The notes under the pieces were generated by a model. The model searched no databases. It was not told the origin of the DNA and saw only the letters and a list, made by a program, of their open reading frames with translations. DNA of 12,262 nucleotides from Planctomycetota bacterium (GTDB taxonomy: Bacteria; Planctomycetota; Planctomycetia; Pirellulales; Pirellulaceae), in NCBI GenBank assembly GCA_026692885.1, contig JAPLNJ010000899.1, positions 1 to 12,262 of the forward strand, given 5' to 3'. The number at the start of each line of letters is the position of its first letter. The stretch's first letter is position 1. This document shows, in pieces, positions 1 through 7,442 of this stretch. Both the position numbers and the translations under genes were made by a program.

Positions 1-127
1 GTCCGGGTGGCTGGCGGCTGAGCCTAAGCGAAGCCCCAGTACCCGGTTTCTGGGGCATCGCTGCACTCTGCCCCAGCCACCCTGACCCCCTGCTGCTAGA
101 GTTTTGCGCAACGTTATGATCAAGGCC
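1..127 (-). mobile_element. Palindromic MITE-like element, copy 1 (left end lies outside the window)
   Basis: The terminal repeat ends at 127 and, read inward on the minus strand, begins GGCCTTGATCATAACG and continues to TTGCGCAAAA. The interior matches copy 4 (9050-9220) in reverse orientation with only a few substitutions, including the arm carrying CTGGGGCTTCGC and the arm carrying GCAGAGTGCAGCG. The other terminus is beyond position 1, so its target-site duplication cannot be tested; the inner flank to compare is GCGCGAACT at 128-136. No transposase is encoded, so it is non-autonomous. Confidence 0.85.
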
Positions 128-128
128 G

Positions 129-169
129 CGCGAACTGCATCCAGCCTGCGCATTCTGCGTCAGTTCGCG
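129..169. repeat. 9-bp inverted repeat upstream of the secretin gene
   Basis: CGCGAACTG at 129-137 is perfectly complementary to CAGTTCGCG at 161-169, with a 23-nt spacer. It lies directly beside copy 1 of the mobile element. It could be a hairpin or an operator-like site; nothing further supports a role. Confidence 0.3.
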
Positions 170-199
170 GTGACCGACTTCCGCCGGTGCGAATTGCTC

Positions 200-228
200 T
201 TGAATCCTTGACTTCACCGGCGTATTCT
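200..228 (+). promoter_or_regulatory. Candidate sigma-70-type promoter for the secretin gene
   Basis: TTGAAT (200-205) and TATTCT (223-228) are separated by exactly 17 bases. Each box matches four of six consensus positions. It lies about 70 bases before the GTG start. This is a pattern match only; an overlapping TTGACT at 207-212 has no good -10 partner. Confidence 0.3.
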
Positions 229-295
229 CCGCGCGCTTGTCGCAGGGGTGCCGTTTCTTGTCACCTGAATCGCCTTTTCTCTTCGGAAAGTACCG

Positions 296-3200
296 GTGAA
301 AACAACACGGCCGATAACCAGGCTCGGCGGTGCCGCAATTTCGTGCGGCGTTGGCATCGCAGCCATCGTGATACTTCTGAACGTGGGCCACGCGCAGGCT
401 CCGCCGGTTCCCGCGTCCGAGTACAAGGCGTACTCGCTGAAGTACGCCTCGGCGGCGGACGTAGAACAGGTCCTGACAGAAAAGTTGGCCGGCACGGGCA
501 GTTCGACGCAGGTGGTCGCAGATGCCAAAGGCCGCCAGATTCTCGTGCGTGGTCCGGATCCGAGTCAGCAGGTGGCCCGGCAGGTGATCGAGTCGCTGGA
601 CCGGCCGGCCCCGACGGCAACCGCGCTGAAGGAGCAATTCATCCCCCTGATCCATATCCGCCCAAGCGAGTTGGAAACTATCCTGCGCCAGAGGTTTCGT
701 GAGCGTCTGGTGCTGCTCGGCCAGCAGCGCCCAAACTACGCCGAATACCGTTATGTCGGCGGCCGGAGCGGCGCCGTCCGACTCGGTTTCGACGGGCAAC
801 GTGGAGGAGTGGTCATCTTCGGTTCCGGGCCGGCTGCCAACCAGTGGGGCCGTTTGATGCACAGCCTGGATGTGCCTCCGCAGTCGGGCGATGAGATCAC
901 CGAGGTGGTCCCGCTGTACAACGCCGACCCGCGTAAAGTGCAAGAAGCCGTTGAGGCGTCGCGCGCCGGGGGCGCAGCGGACATCCCTACGGGCGGGACT
1001 CGCAGCCGCGGCCCGGCACCGCCGGAAAACCGCCAAGGACGGGTGTTGAACAACCACGCGATCCGCTTGGTCACCCACCTATTTCAGGACCCGGAGGAGG
1101 AATCCGACGGAAAGCCGCCCGCAGAGCTGGCGCCAGTCAAGCCTAACCAAGCCCCCACGGGCGCAGCACCGGCAGCCACGCCCGTGGAAGAACGTCTGCG
1201 GAAGCTCCGCGACTTGGGGCTGGACGTGGAAATCGAGACCCTGCCGGATCTGGACGCAATCATCATCCGCGGCCGCAAACGCGACGTGGAAGAGGCCAAA
1301 CGGATCATCCAAGAGATCGAACGGCTCAGCGTCGAAGCCGAGCCGGCCATCGAGCTCTACCAACTCCGGCACGTGCAGGGGGAAGCCCTCTCGGACATCA
1401 TTCGGCAGGTGCAAGTGGACATCTTGTCCGGACACCAGGGCCGCGTGACCATCCTGCCGCTGGGCAAGCCCAACGCGCTGCTGTTGATCGGTTGGGGCGA
1501 GACCGTCAAGAAGGCCAAGGAACTGATCGCCAAACTCGATCAGCCGGTCGATCCGCTGGCCGAACAACGGGTCTTCCGCCTGCGCAACGCTGCCGCGTCG
1601 GCGGTCAGCGCGACGATCACCCAGTTCTTCGCCACCCCCTTCGGCCTGGAACCCCGGATCAAAGTCACGGCCGATCCGCGGACGAACTCGCTGGTGGTCC
1701 GAGCGGCACCGCGGGATCTCGCCGAAGTGGAGATGCTCGTGGAGAAGCTGGATTCCTGGGACACCGCCACCGTCTTTCGGACGCGGATCTTCAAGCTCTA
1801 CAACACGCTGGCCATGGATGTTTACGCTACGCTGCAAGGCGCGATCGACGCCGCGCGGGGCGCCGGCACGAGCGGCGGTGCGACCGGCGCCACGGCCGGC
1901 CAGAAGTCTGCCGCATTGGAATTGCTGACCGTCGACCCCAGCAATCCCCAGCGCGAGCGGCTGCTGCGGTCCGGCATTCTGAACGATGTGCGGGTCACGC
2001 CCGACCCCCGTCTGAACCTGCTGTTGATCTCTGCGCCGCCCGCGAACATGGATCTCCTGGCGGCGCTGATCAAGGAACTGGACTCACCCGGCGCGGTGGC
2101 TCAAATCAAGGTCTTTCGCATCGTCAACGGTGACGCCAATGCCATGTCGCTGATGCTGCGCGGCCTCTTGCCAGCTCAGACCGGCGCCGCGGGGCCGCCG
2201 CTCTCGGTAGCCGAGGGAGAACCGGCGACGATGGGCCTGCGGTTCTCGACCGATGTCCGGACCAATTCCATCATCGCCATCGGCTCGACCGGCGACCTGC
2301 GGATCGTGGAGGCATTGATCATGCGGCTGGACGCCTTGGACGTCAAGGAACGCAAGACCATTGTCGTGCGGCTGAAGAATTCACCCGCGAACGACGTGGC
2401 GAATGCGGTCAACCGTTTTCTGAGCAGCCAGCGCACGCTGCAATTGGCGGCGGCGGGCGCAACCAGCCCGTTCCAACAGCTCGAAAGCGAAGTGGTCGTC
2501 GTGGCCGAGTCGGTCAGCAATTCGCTGATCATCAGCGCCACGCCGCGATTCTTTGTAGAGATCAGCGAGTTGGTCGAGAAGCTCGACGCCCAGCCGGCTC
2601 AAGTGATGATCCAGGTCTTGATCGCCGAGGTGACCCTGGGCAGTGCCGACGAGTTCGGCGTCGAAATGGGCCTGCAGGACTCGGTGCTGTTCGACCGCAG
2701 CGCGCTGTCCGGTAATTTGGCGAGCCAGACGACGACGGGCACAACTTACAACCCTGTCAGTGGAAATCTCAACTCGTCCTCGACCCTCCAGTCCTTTCCC
2801 GCGGCGACCCTCAGCCCCGGCTACCTGTTCAACAGCCCAATTCTGGGCAACGGCGCCACCAACGGCGCCACGAACTCCCAGAATTCAGGACTCGTCGGCG
2901 GGCAAGGCCTGACCAGCCTCGACGTGGGGCGGGTCAGTAAGAACCTGGGGTTCGGGGGGTTGGTCCTGTCAGCCAGCAGCGATGCGGTCAGCGTCTTGCT
3001 CCGGGCACTGCAGGAATCGCACCGCATGGAGGTGCTGGGCCGGCCGCACATCATGACGCTGGACAATCAGCCGGCGTTCATTCAGATCGGCAAGCGTGTC
3101 CCGCGCGTCACCGGAAACATGGTCTCCACCGTGGGCGTTGGACAGGTCTACAACACGTTCGAACTGGTCAACGTCGGCCTGATCCTGGGAGTCACCCCGC

Positions 3201-3997
3201 GCATCAGCCCCGATGGCATGGTCGTGATGGAGATCGACGCCGAAAAATCCGAGGTGAACTATACCGACGGACTGCCCATCTCGATCACCGGCACAACGAC
3301 GGGCACGGACCTGACGAGCATACGTGCCCCGGCCTTCGACACGACCATGGTCCAGACGACGGTCAGCGCCGCCGACGGCGAGACGATTGTGCTCGGCGGA
3401 TTGATCCAGAAGAGCGAAGAGAATGTCGAACGCAAGGTGCCTTACCTGGGGGATATCCCGGTGTTGGGCAACCTGTTCAAGTACCATTTTGAACGTAGCG
3501 CGCGGAGGGAGTTGCTGATCGTCCTGACCCCGCATGTCGTCCGCGACACAAAGGACGCCGAGCGAATCAAGCGGATCGAGTCGGCCCGTATGCACTGGTG
3601 CCTGCAAGCGGTGCGGGAGATTCACAACGATGCGGGTTTGACCAGTGCCTGCGAGGTGGGGGAAGTGATCTATCCCGACGAGAATCCGTGGGGCACGCCG
3701 GAAGGTGCGACAGGTGCGAAGACGCCGAAGTCCCCGGAGTCCCGGAACGGGCCCGAGCCACTGCCGGTCCCCGCTGGCAATCATTCCGCTCCCGCGCCGT
3801 TCGAGCCACAACTGGCTCCGCCGGTCCAGCGGGCCGATCCGCAGGAGCCGGCAGATCCGCAGAGCCGTGCACGCCGCCTTCCGGGACCTGAAGGCGGCTG
3901 GGCCGCCCCGGTTGGCTACAACAACCCGTCCCAACCGGCCAATCCGTATCCACCCGGTGCTGCGGCAGTCCGTGCGGGACCAGCCGACCGGCCTTAG
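296..3997 (+). CDS. Outer-membrane secretin with many N-type modules (GspD/PilQ class)
   Basis: This is probably the outer-membrane channel of a type II secretion or type IV pilus-like machine. The 1233-residue product starts at GTG 296, with a weak purine-rich site (GGAAAG) a few bases upstream. A signal peptide follows (basic MKTTRPITR, hydrophobic to about residue 32, then AQA). Residues about 45-765 hold roughly eight repeated secretin-N-like units, recognisable by endings such as TNSLVVRAAPRD and TNSIIAIGSTGD. The secretin core runs from about 770 (MIQVLIAEVTLG) to 1080 and has VGLILGVTPRISPDG, GETIVLGGLI, VPYLGDIPVLGNLF and LLIVLTPHVV. The last 100 residues are proline-rich and low in complexity. 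Typical GspD is 650-750 residues, so this one is greatly enlarged by extra N modules. No other secretion gene is in the window, so GspD and PilQ cannot be separated here. Confidence 0.93.
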   Translation: MKTTRPITRLGGAAISCGVGIAAIVILLNVGHAQAPPVPASEYKAYSLKYASAADVEQVLTEKLAGTGSSTQVVADAKGRQILVRGPDPSQQVARQVIESLDRPAPTATALKEQFIPLIHIRPSELETILRQRFRERLVLLGQQRPNYAEYRYVGGRSGAVRLGFDGQRGGVVIFGSGPAANQWGRLMHSLDVPPQSGDEITEVVPLYNADPRKVQEAVEASRAGGAADIPTGGTRSRGPAPPENRQGRVLNNHAIRLVTHLFQDPEEESDGKPPAELAPVKPNQAPTGAAPAATPVEERLRKLRDLGLDVEIETLPDLDAIIIRGRKRDVEEAKRIIQEIERLSVEAEPAIELYQLRHVQGEALSDIIRQVQVDILSGHQGRVTILPLGKPNALLLIGWGETVKKAKELIAKLDQPVDPLAEQRVFRLRNAAASAVSATITQFFATPFGLEPRIKVTADPRTNSLVVRAAPRDLAEVEMLVEKLDSWDTATVFRTRIFKLYNTLAMDVYATLQGAIDAARGAGTSGGATGATAGQKSAALELLTVDPSNPQRERLLRSGILNDVRVTPDPRLNLLLISAPPANMDLLAALIKELDSPGAVAQIKVFRIVNGDANAMSLMLRGLLPAQTGAAGPPLSVAEGEPATMGLRFSTDVRTNSIIAIGSTGDLRIVEALIMRLDALDVKERKTIVVRLKNSPANDVANAVNRFLSSQRTLQLAAAGATSPFQQLESEVVVVAESVSNSLIISATPRFFVEISELVEKLDAQPAQVMIQVLIAEVTLGSADEFGVEMGLQDSVLFDRSALSGNLASQTTTGTTYNPVSGNLNSSSTLQSFPAATLSPGYLFNSPILGNGATNGATNSQNSGLVGGQGLTSLDVGRVSKNLGFGGLVLSASSDAVSVLLRALQESHRMEVLGRPHIMTLDNQPAFIQIGKRVPRVTGNMVSTVGVGQVYNTFELVNVGLILGVTPRISPDGMVVMEIDAEKSEVNYTDGLPISITGTTTGTDLTSIRAPAFDTTMVQTTVSAADGETIVLGGLIQKSEENVERKVPYLGDIPVLGNLFKYHFERSARRELLIVLTPHVVRDTKDAERIKRIESARMHWCLQAVREIHNDAGLTSACEVGEVIYPDENPWGTPEGATGAKTPKSPESRNGPEPLPVPAGNHSAPAPFEPQLAPPVQRADPQEPADPQSRARRLPGPEGGWAAPVGYNNPSQPANPYPPGAAAVRAGPADRP

Positions 3998-4056
3998 ACC
4001 AATTAAAGAACGCAGCTGCACGGGTGGGGTCGGGTGTCTTAGTTTCGAAAACGACC

Positions 4057-4077
4057 CCGTCCAGCTCGCCTGGACGG
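4057..4077. terminator. Hairpin after the secretin gene, possible terminator
   Basis: CCGTCCAG (4057-4064) pairs perfectly with CTGGACGG (4070-4077) around a CTCGC loop, 60 bases after the secretin stop. No T-run follows, so intrinsic termination is doubtful, although it is the only compact hairpin directly behind the gene. Confidence 0.3.
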
Positions 4078-4110
4078 TGAGAAAAGTCTTGTAAGCGAGA
4101 TCGCGACCGA

Positions 4111-4272
4111 GGCCTCGATCGGAACCTTGCGCAAAACGCTAGCAGGGTGGCTGGTGGCTGAGCCTAGGCGAAGCCCCAGCAACGGTGGACTGGGGCTTCG
4201 CTTAGGCTCAGCCGCCAGCCACCCGGACCGTGGCCAGCACGGACAGCAGTGCGCAACCTTATGATCAAGGCC
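4111..4272 (+). mobile_element. Palindromic MITE-like element, copy 2, with 9-bp target-site duplication
   Basis: The element is 162 bp. The left end starts GGCCTCGATCGGAACC and continues to TTGCGCAAAACGCTAGC; the right end, inverted, starts GGCCTTGATCATAAGG. It is flanked by an exact direct repeat, CGCGACCGA, at 4102-4110 and 4273-4281. Neither repeat can be extended by a base, so the duplication is exactly nine. Inside, 4145-4179 pairs with 4190-4224 (35-nt arms, about two mismatches, loop of 10), a near-perfect cruciform. There is no coding capacity for a transposase. Confidence 0.9.
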
Positions 4273-4294
4273 CGCGACCGACGTTCACCGCCTT

Positions 4295-4343
4295 CCTCCC
4301 TTCCCCAGCCTGCCGCCTCCGGCGGCAGGCTGGGGAAGGGAGG
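4295..4343. repeat. Perfect 23-bp stem hairpin
   Basis: Bases 4295-4317 are exactly complementary to 4321-4343, with a TCC loop (arm core CCCCAGCCTGCCGCC). It forms the centre of the larger palindrome. It lacks a T-run and is too long for an ordinary terminator, so it is better read as an intergenic palindromic repeat, though it could still stall transcription or bound an mRNA end. Confidence 0.85.
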
Positions 4344-4456
4344 GGTACGGCTGCGTTCGCGATCTCGCTCACAAGACTCCTTCACCGGCCGCGCAAGGCG
4401 GCAGGGGTCGAAGTGAGACACCCGCCCCTTAACTTCGGCGAATCGAGACCTATCCG

Positions 4457-5950
4457 ATGCGATGTGACACAAGACCACAAAGCCCGTTCGCACTTGCGGG
4501 TCTGCTCGCAGCCGCGTTCCTCGTCGGCTGCACGCCCTTGAATCTTCGTGACAACCTCAGTTTCTGGCGTTCCGATCCACAGCCCCAGACCCCCACGCGA
4601 GTCGTCGCGTTCTGGACCGACGAAGTGCTGTCGCAGCCAGGCAAGGCACCCGTACGCGGGTTCGCGGGTCGCATCATGTTCTACAACGACAAGGAGAAAG
4701 GCAAGGGCAAAGACAAGGACCTGCAATCCGTCCTGGTCGCGGGGACCTTCACGGTCTTTGCCTTTGAAGATACCGATGGCGACGGCGGGTACTCGGCTCC
4801 AGAGAAGCGATTTGTCTATCGTCCGGAGCAATTGAAGAAGTACTACAGTCCGTCCGAGTTGGGCCCCTCGTACAGTCTCTGGTTGCCGTGGGATGAAGTC
4901 GGCGGACCCGAGCGAAAGCTTTGCCTGATTGCGCGTTTCGAGCCGCCCAAGGACCCGCCGATTGCCTCCGGCCCGGCCCACAAGGTATTGCCTGGGACCC
5001 CGCCCGGGCCCGGCGAGCCTGGCAGCAAGGTGATGCGGATGACGAAGAGCGAGTCGCCTCGGCCCGTGCGTCCAGTTGCCTTTGACGCAGCCGTTCCCCC
5101 GCAATCGCCGCTAGCACCCGCCGCCGCGGCCATTACCATCGACGTGCCTCGCGAATTCGCCGAGCGCAGCCGGAACTCGGCGGGTCAGGCCGCTGATTCG
5201 CAGCTCGGTGCCGGTGCCGGTGCCGGATCAGCGCGACCGGTGGAGTCCGTCACTTCCCAGCCGCTGAATCGGTCGACGGTTCACTCGCCGGCTGTCGAGT
5301 CAGGGGAGCCGCGATCCGGGGAAGCGGTTGCGGATCCTGCGGGAGCGGCGACACCAGCAGATCGTTACGCACGGCCGAGATTCCCGGCTCAAAGAGAACC
5401 AACTGCGCGGCCAAGGTACGATCCCGTGCGAGATTCCCGGCTCAAAGAGAACCAGCTGCGCGGCCAAGGTACGATCCCGTGCGGAGACAACCACTCCCCG
5501 CAGCGTGGCAACATCGCCTGCCACCGACACCTCGATCTGATTGGCCGGGTGCAGCCCAGGAATCGCCTTCAAATGACGAGTCAGCGCCGCACTGATCTTA
5601 ACCGTTGGCGCACGTGGCACGTCGAAACCGACCGTCAGCCGCGGGTCGTTGACCCGCGGTGGCTTCGAGACCACCGTCGTCCCGGCGCTCCCTCCTGGAA
5701 AACGCGCGTCACCCACGGCCGGAGGGACTTGTTCTTCCTTCGCCGCAGTCGTCGCCCCGACGAACGCCTTCGCCTTCTGCGCGTCGGCGCCGATAAAGAC
5801 GCCCCCACGGCGGTTCCGACGCAAGTAGCGTTCATCGCCTTGCAGGAGACTGCCGTTTTCCGTCGTGCGGGACGCCCCCGTCCCCTGTCCACCGGGCCGC
5901 GCGGGCGCGCCGAACGTCTGACCGGGCATTCCGCGCAGCGGTTGCACTGA
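4457..5950 (+). CDS. Planctomycete-type lipoprotein, C-terminus frameshifted by a 53-bp duplication
   Basis: The protein is probably an exported, lipid-anchored envelope protein. From ATG 4457 it has a signal sequence ending in a lipobox (LVGC, lipidated Cys25). A conserved-looking globular part follows to about residue 165, including SYSLWLPWDEVGG and LCLIARFEP. An alanine/proline-rich tail comes next. Residues 105-116 (DTDGDGGYSAPE) fit an EF-hand calcium loop. No good Shine-Dalgarno site is seen. The family seems familiar from planctomycetes but has no known function. At 5377-5482 a 53-bp tandem duplication shifts the frame. Beyond it the reading frame merely mirrors the opposite BON gene, so residues after about 330 are unlikely to be native. 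With one copy removed, the frame continues RRQPLPAAWQHRLPPTPR and stops at 5593-5595, giving 361 residues. It converges on the BON genes. Confidence 0.75.
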   Translation: MRCDTRPQSPFALAGLLAAAFLVGCTPLNLRDNLSFWRSDPQPQTPTRVVAFWTDEVLSQPGKAPVRGFAGRIMFYNDKEKGKGKDKDLQSVLVAGTFTVFAFEDTDGDGGYSAPEKRFVYRPEQLKKYYSPSELGPSYSLWLPWDEVGGPERKLCLIARFEPPKDPPIASGPAHKVLPGTPPGPGEPGSKVMRMTKSESPRPVRPVAFDAAVPPQSPLAPAAAAITIDVPREFAERSRNSAGQAADSQLGAGAGAGSARPVESVTSQPLNRSTVHSPAVESGEPRSGEAVADPAGAATPADRYARPRFPAQREPTARPRYDPVRDSRLKENQLRGQGTIPCGDNHSPQRGNIACHRHLDLIGRVQPRNRLQMTSQRRTDLNRWRTWHVETDRQPRVVDPRWLRDHRRPGAPSWKTRVTHGRRDLFFLRRSRRPDERLRLLRVGADKDAPTAVPTQVAFIALQETAVFRRAGRPRPLSTGPRGRAERLTGHSAQRLH

Positions 5951-6151
5951 CGCCGCGGTCCCCAACTTCGACGCACCGAGTTGCGGTGCTTGTGCCGCCT
6001 GCGGTGCGGCGGACAGCGACGGAACTCCCGTCCCCTGCGCCAACGCAGGCATCTCGCATAGGCAGGCAGTCGGGTGCCAAAGGCTACCCGCGTGGCTGCC
6101 GCCCCAAAGGGCGGTCAAGGCTAGGCCGACGCGCAGGATCGTCGATTTCAT
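5300..6151 (-). CDS. Secreted BON-domain protein, C-terminus frameshifted by the duplication
   Basis: The ATG at 6151 has a strong Shine-Dalgarno site (AGGAGGT, complement of 6158-6164). A signal peptide occupies about residues 1-38 (ending ALAQ). A low-complexity Ala/Gly/Pro stretch follows, then RRNRRGGVFIGADAQ (about 111-125), and a BON domain from about 183 (VKISAALTRHLKAI) with VAGDVATLRGVV and LVLFEPGIS. BON domains are thought to bind membranes or periplasmic partners. After residue 241 the product turns into arginine-rich nonsense, because the 53-bp duplication shifts the frame. With one copy, the frame reads FEPGISAVRNDLLV and stops at 5250-5252 (282 residues). The paralogue upstream has FEPGIWQVKNELTV at the same place, which supports that repair. 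The two BON genes are 153 bases apart and probably co-transcribed. Confidence 0.82.
   Translation of the reverse strand: MKSTILRVGLALTALWGGSHAGSLWHPTACLCEMPALAQGTGVPSLSAAPQAAQAPQLGASKLGTAASVQPLRGMPGQTFGAPARPGGQGTGASRTTENGSLLQGDERYLRRNRRGGVFIGADAQKAKAFVGATTAAKEEQVPPAVGDARFPGGSAGTTVVSKPPRVNDPRLTVGFDVPRAPTVKISAALTRHLKAIPGLHPANQIEVSVAGDVATLRGVVVSARDRTLAAQLVLFEPGISHGIVPWPRSWFSLSRESRPCVTICWCRRSRRIRNRFPGSRLP
5377..5482. repeat. 53-bp tandem direct duplication
   Basis: Copy one is 5377-5429 and copy two 5430-5482, both starting GAGATTCCCGGCTC. They differ at one position only (A at 5402, G at 5455), and the match extends by one base on each side. Because 53 is not a multiple of three, it shifts the frame of both overlapping genes. 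The single difference is synonymous for Leu in the BON frame (TTG/CTG). Confidence 0.95.
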
Positions 6152-6304
6152 CGCAGGACCTCCTGGGAGGCAAACTCCGGGCGGGAAACGAATTCAAGAA
6201 CGGTGGGCAGCGGCATTGTCGGGCGAGTCCGAGCTGCAACACCGCGGTGCATTCTAGCCCAGCCGATCCCGATGGGCAACATCCGGGGCGCCACAGCTCG
6301 CAGT

Positions 6305-7126
6305 TTACCGTGTCGGGGCTGTCGGCGAAGAACCCTGTTCGCCCACCGTCAATTCGTTCTTGACCTGCCAAATGCCAGGTTCAAACCGGGCCAACAATTC
6401 CACCAACTGGCGATCGTGTTCCGTCGCGACTCGGCCACGGAGGATGGCCGTCTCGTTTCGGAGCGTCACACTGATCGGCGAGATCTGTTGGATCCGATCG
6501 TTGCGGCGGATCATGTCGGCGACTGTGGCAGCGGGGCTATCGTCGGGGGACGAAACCTCAAATCCGACCGCGAACACCGGAGGCCGGACCATGGCGCCGG
6601 CAGCGCCAGTTGTCGGCGAAACACGACTTGGCACTGCCGGAGCACCGAAGGACTCGGTCGCAGGAGCGCGGAACCACTGCTCCGGCCGCGGTGGCGCATC
6701 CGGCTGAGACACGGCGGGGCGTGACGCCGAAGCGGCCTGCGGACTGGCGGGGGTCTCCTCCGTGGCCGCCGGAAGAGGCTGCACCGGCACCGGACGCGAC
6801 AGCCAACGCTCAAGACCCTGCTCCGCAGGGAAGCGGGGGGTGACCTCGCGACCCGCTTCCTGGCCCACAGAAAATTGCCAGGGCATTGCGGGGAACTGCA
6901 TACCGTCGCTCCGCCCTCTGCCTAGGAATTGGCCAGCCGGGCCAGTCACTATTCCTCCCCGAAGTGCACCGGGGCGCGGGCTCACCACCTGACCCAGCGT
7001 CCGATCTCCAAACATCCCGTGAACCTCGCGATTTATCTCTTGTCCGAGGCTGGACACTTGGGCGCCGCACCAGCTCCCGATCAGGAGGCACAACACCAGA
7101 CACTTGCGAAGCAGGATTCGGCACAT
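6305..7126 (-). CDS. Secreted BON-domain protein, intact paralogue
   Basis: The 273-residue product starts at ATG 7126, with GGAG about nine bases upstream. A hydrophobic signal segment (LVLCLLIGSWCGA, about residues 10-22) is followed by a long low-complexity linker rich in Pro, Ala and Gly. A C-terminal BON domain spans about residues 199-262 (TVADMIRRNDRI, then ETAILRGRVATEHDRQ and FEPGIWQVKNELTV). The role is probably envelope-associated, with the BON domain binding membrane or a partner; the partner is unknown. It lies first in a probable two-gene unit with the 5300-6151 paralogue. A palindromic repeat begins 22 bases before the start codon, so any promoter must lie within or beyond that repeat. 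Confidence 0.82.
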   Translation of the reverse strand: MCRILLRKCLVLCLLIGSWCGAQVSSLGQEINREVHGMFGDRTLGQVVSPRPGALRGGIVTGPAGQFLGRGRSDGMQFPAMPWQFSVGQEAGREVTPRFPAEQGLERWLSRPVPVQPLPAATEETPASPQAASASRPAVSQPDAPPRPEQWFRAPATESFGAPAVPSRVSPTTGAAGAMVRPPVFAVGFEVSSPDDSPAATVADMIRRNDRIQQISPISVTLRNETAILRGRVATEHDRQLVELLARFEPGIWQVKNELTVGEQGSSPTAPTR

Positions 7127-7147
7127 GGAAAAATCTCCGGCAATTGA

Positions 7148-7254
7148 GTAGGTCAGGCTTTCCAGCCTGACGTCTACTGGCTACTGACGTCTGCTGGCGA
7201 GGAGTCAGGCTGGAAAGCCTGACCTACCTGGGGCGGGAAAGCCTGACCTACCTG
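7148..7254. repeat. Palindromic repeat, 24-bp arms plus a partial third copy
   Basis: 7148-7171 (from GTAGGTCAGGCTTTCCAG) is exactly complementary to 7204-7227. The outer half of the arm recurs as GGAAAGCCTGACCTACCTG at 7236-7254. Each arm itself contains an inner palindrome (GTCAGGCT and AGCCTGAC). It is a dispersed type I associate with planctomycete intergenic DNA and is non-coding. Confidence 0.85.
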
Positions 7255-7339
7255 CTACCATGTGTTATTATACGGCTGCGAAAATGGTGAACATCAGAAA
7301 ACTTGGCTGCAAGGATTCGGCGGGCCTTGGAGAATTAGT

Positions 7340-7432
7340 CGTGGGGTAAGCTTCCAGCTTGCCAAATGCGTACCGAGGAAGACGAGGAAACGGAGAATAC
7401 GGAAGATTGGCAAGCTGGAAGCTTACCCCACG
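7340..7432. repeat. Palindromic repeat with perfect 26-bp arms
   Basis: 7340-7365 (from CGTGGGGTAAGCTTCC) is exactly complementary to 7407-7432. The 41-nt centre is purine-rich (GAGGAAGACGAGGAAACGG). No target-site duplication is visible around it. Chance translations give the SFQLAN and KLEAYPT strings often seen in over-predicted planctomycete peptides. Confidence 0.85.
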
Positions 7433-7442
7433 TTGCTTTCCG

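Larger units (their letters stand above)
4076..4386. repeat. Long imperfect palindrome interrupted by a mobile element
   Basis: The arm at 4086-4106 (from GTCTTGTAAGCG) is complementary to 4357-4377 with one mismatch, and weaker pairing extends out to 4076 and 4386. Between the arms lie the copy 2 mobile element (4111-4272) and a perfect 23-bp hairpin (4295-4343). Without the element and one target-site duplication, the whole is a palindrome of about 140 bp. It contains no gene, and open frames across it change strand and frame without protein-like character. Confidence 0.75.

Noticed and set aside
2969..4021. 350-codon minus-strand frame opposite the end of the secretin gene
   Set aside because: Its composition (His/Arg/Asp-rich, VxHxxRxxxD-like texture) is typical antisense translation; the plus strand has clear secretin motifs.
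4164..4541. Open frames on both strands through copy 2 and the 23-bp hairpin
   Set aside because: They consist of palindrome translation and run out of frame into the lipoprotein gene; no start signal.
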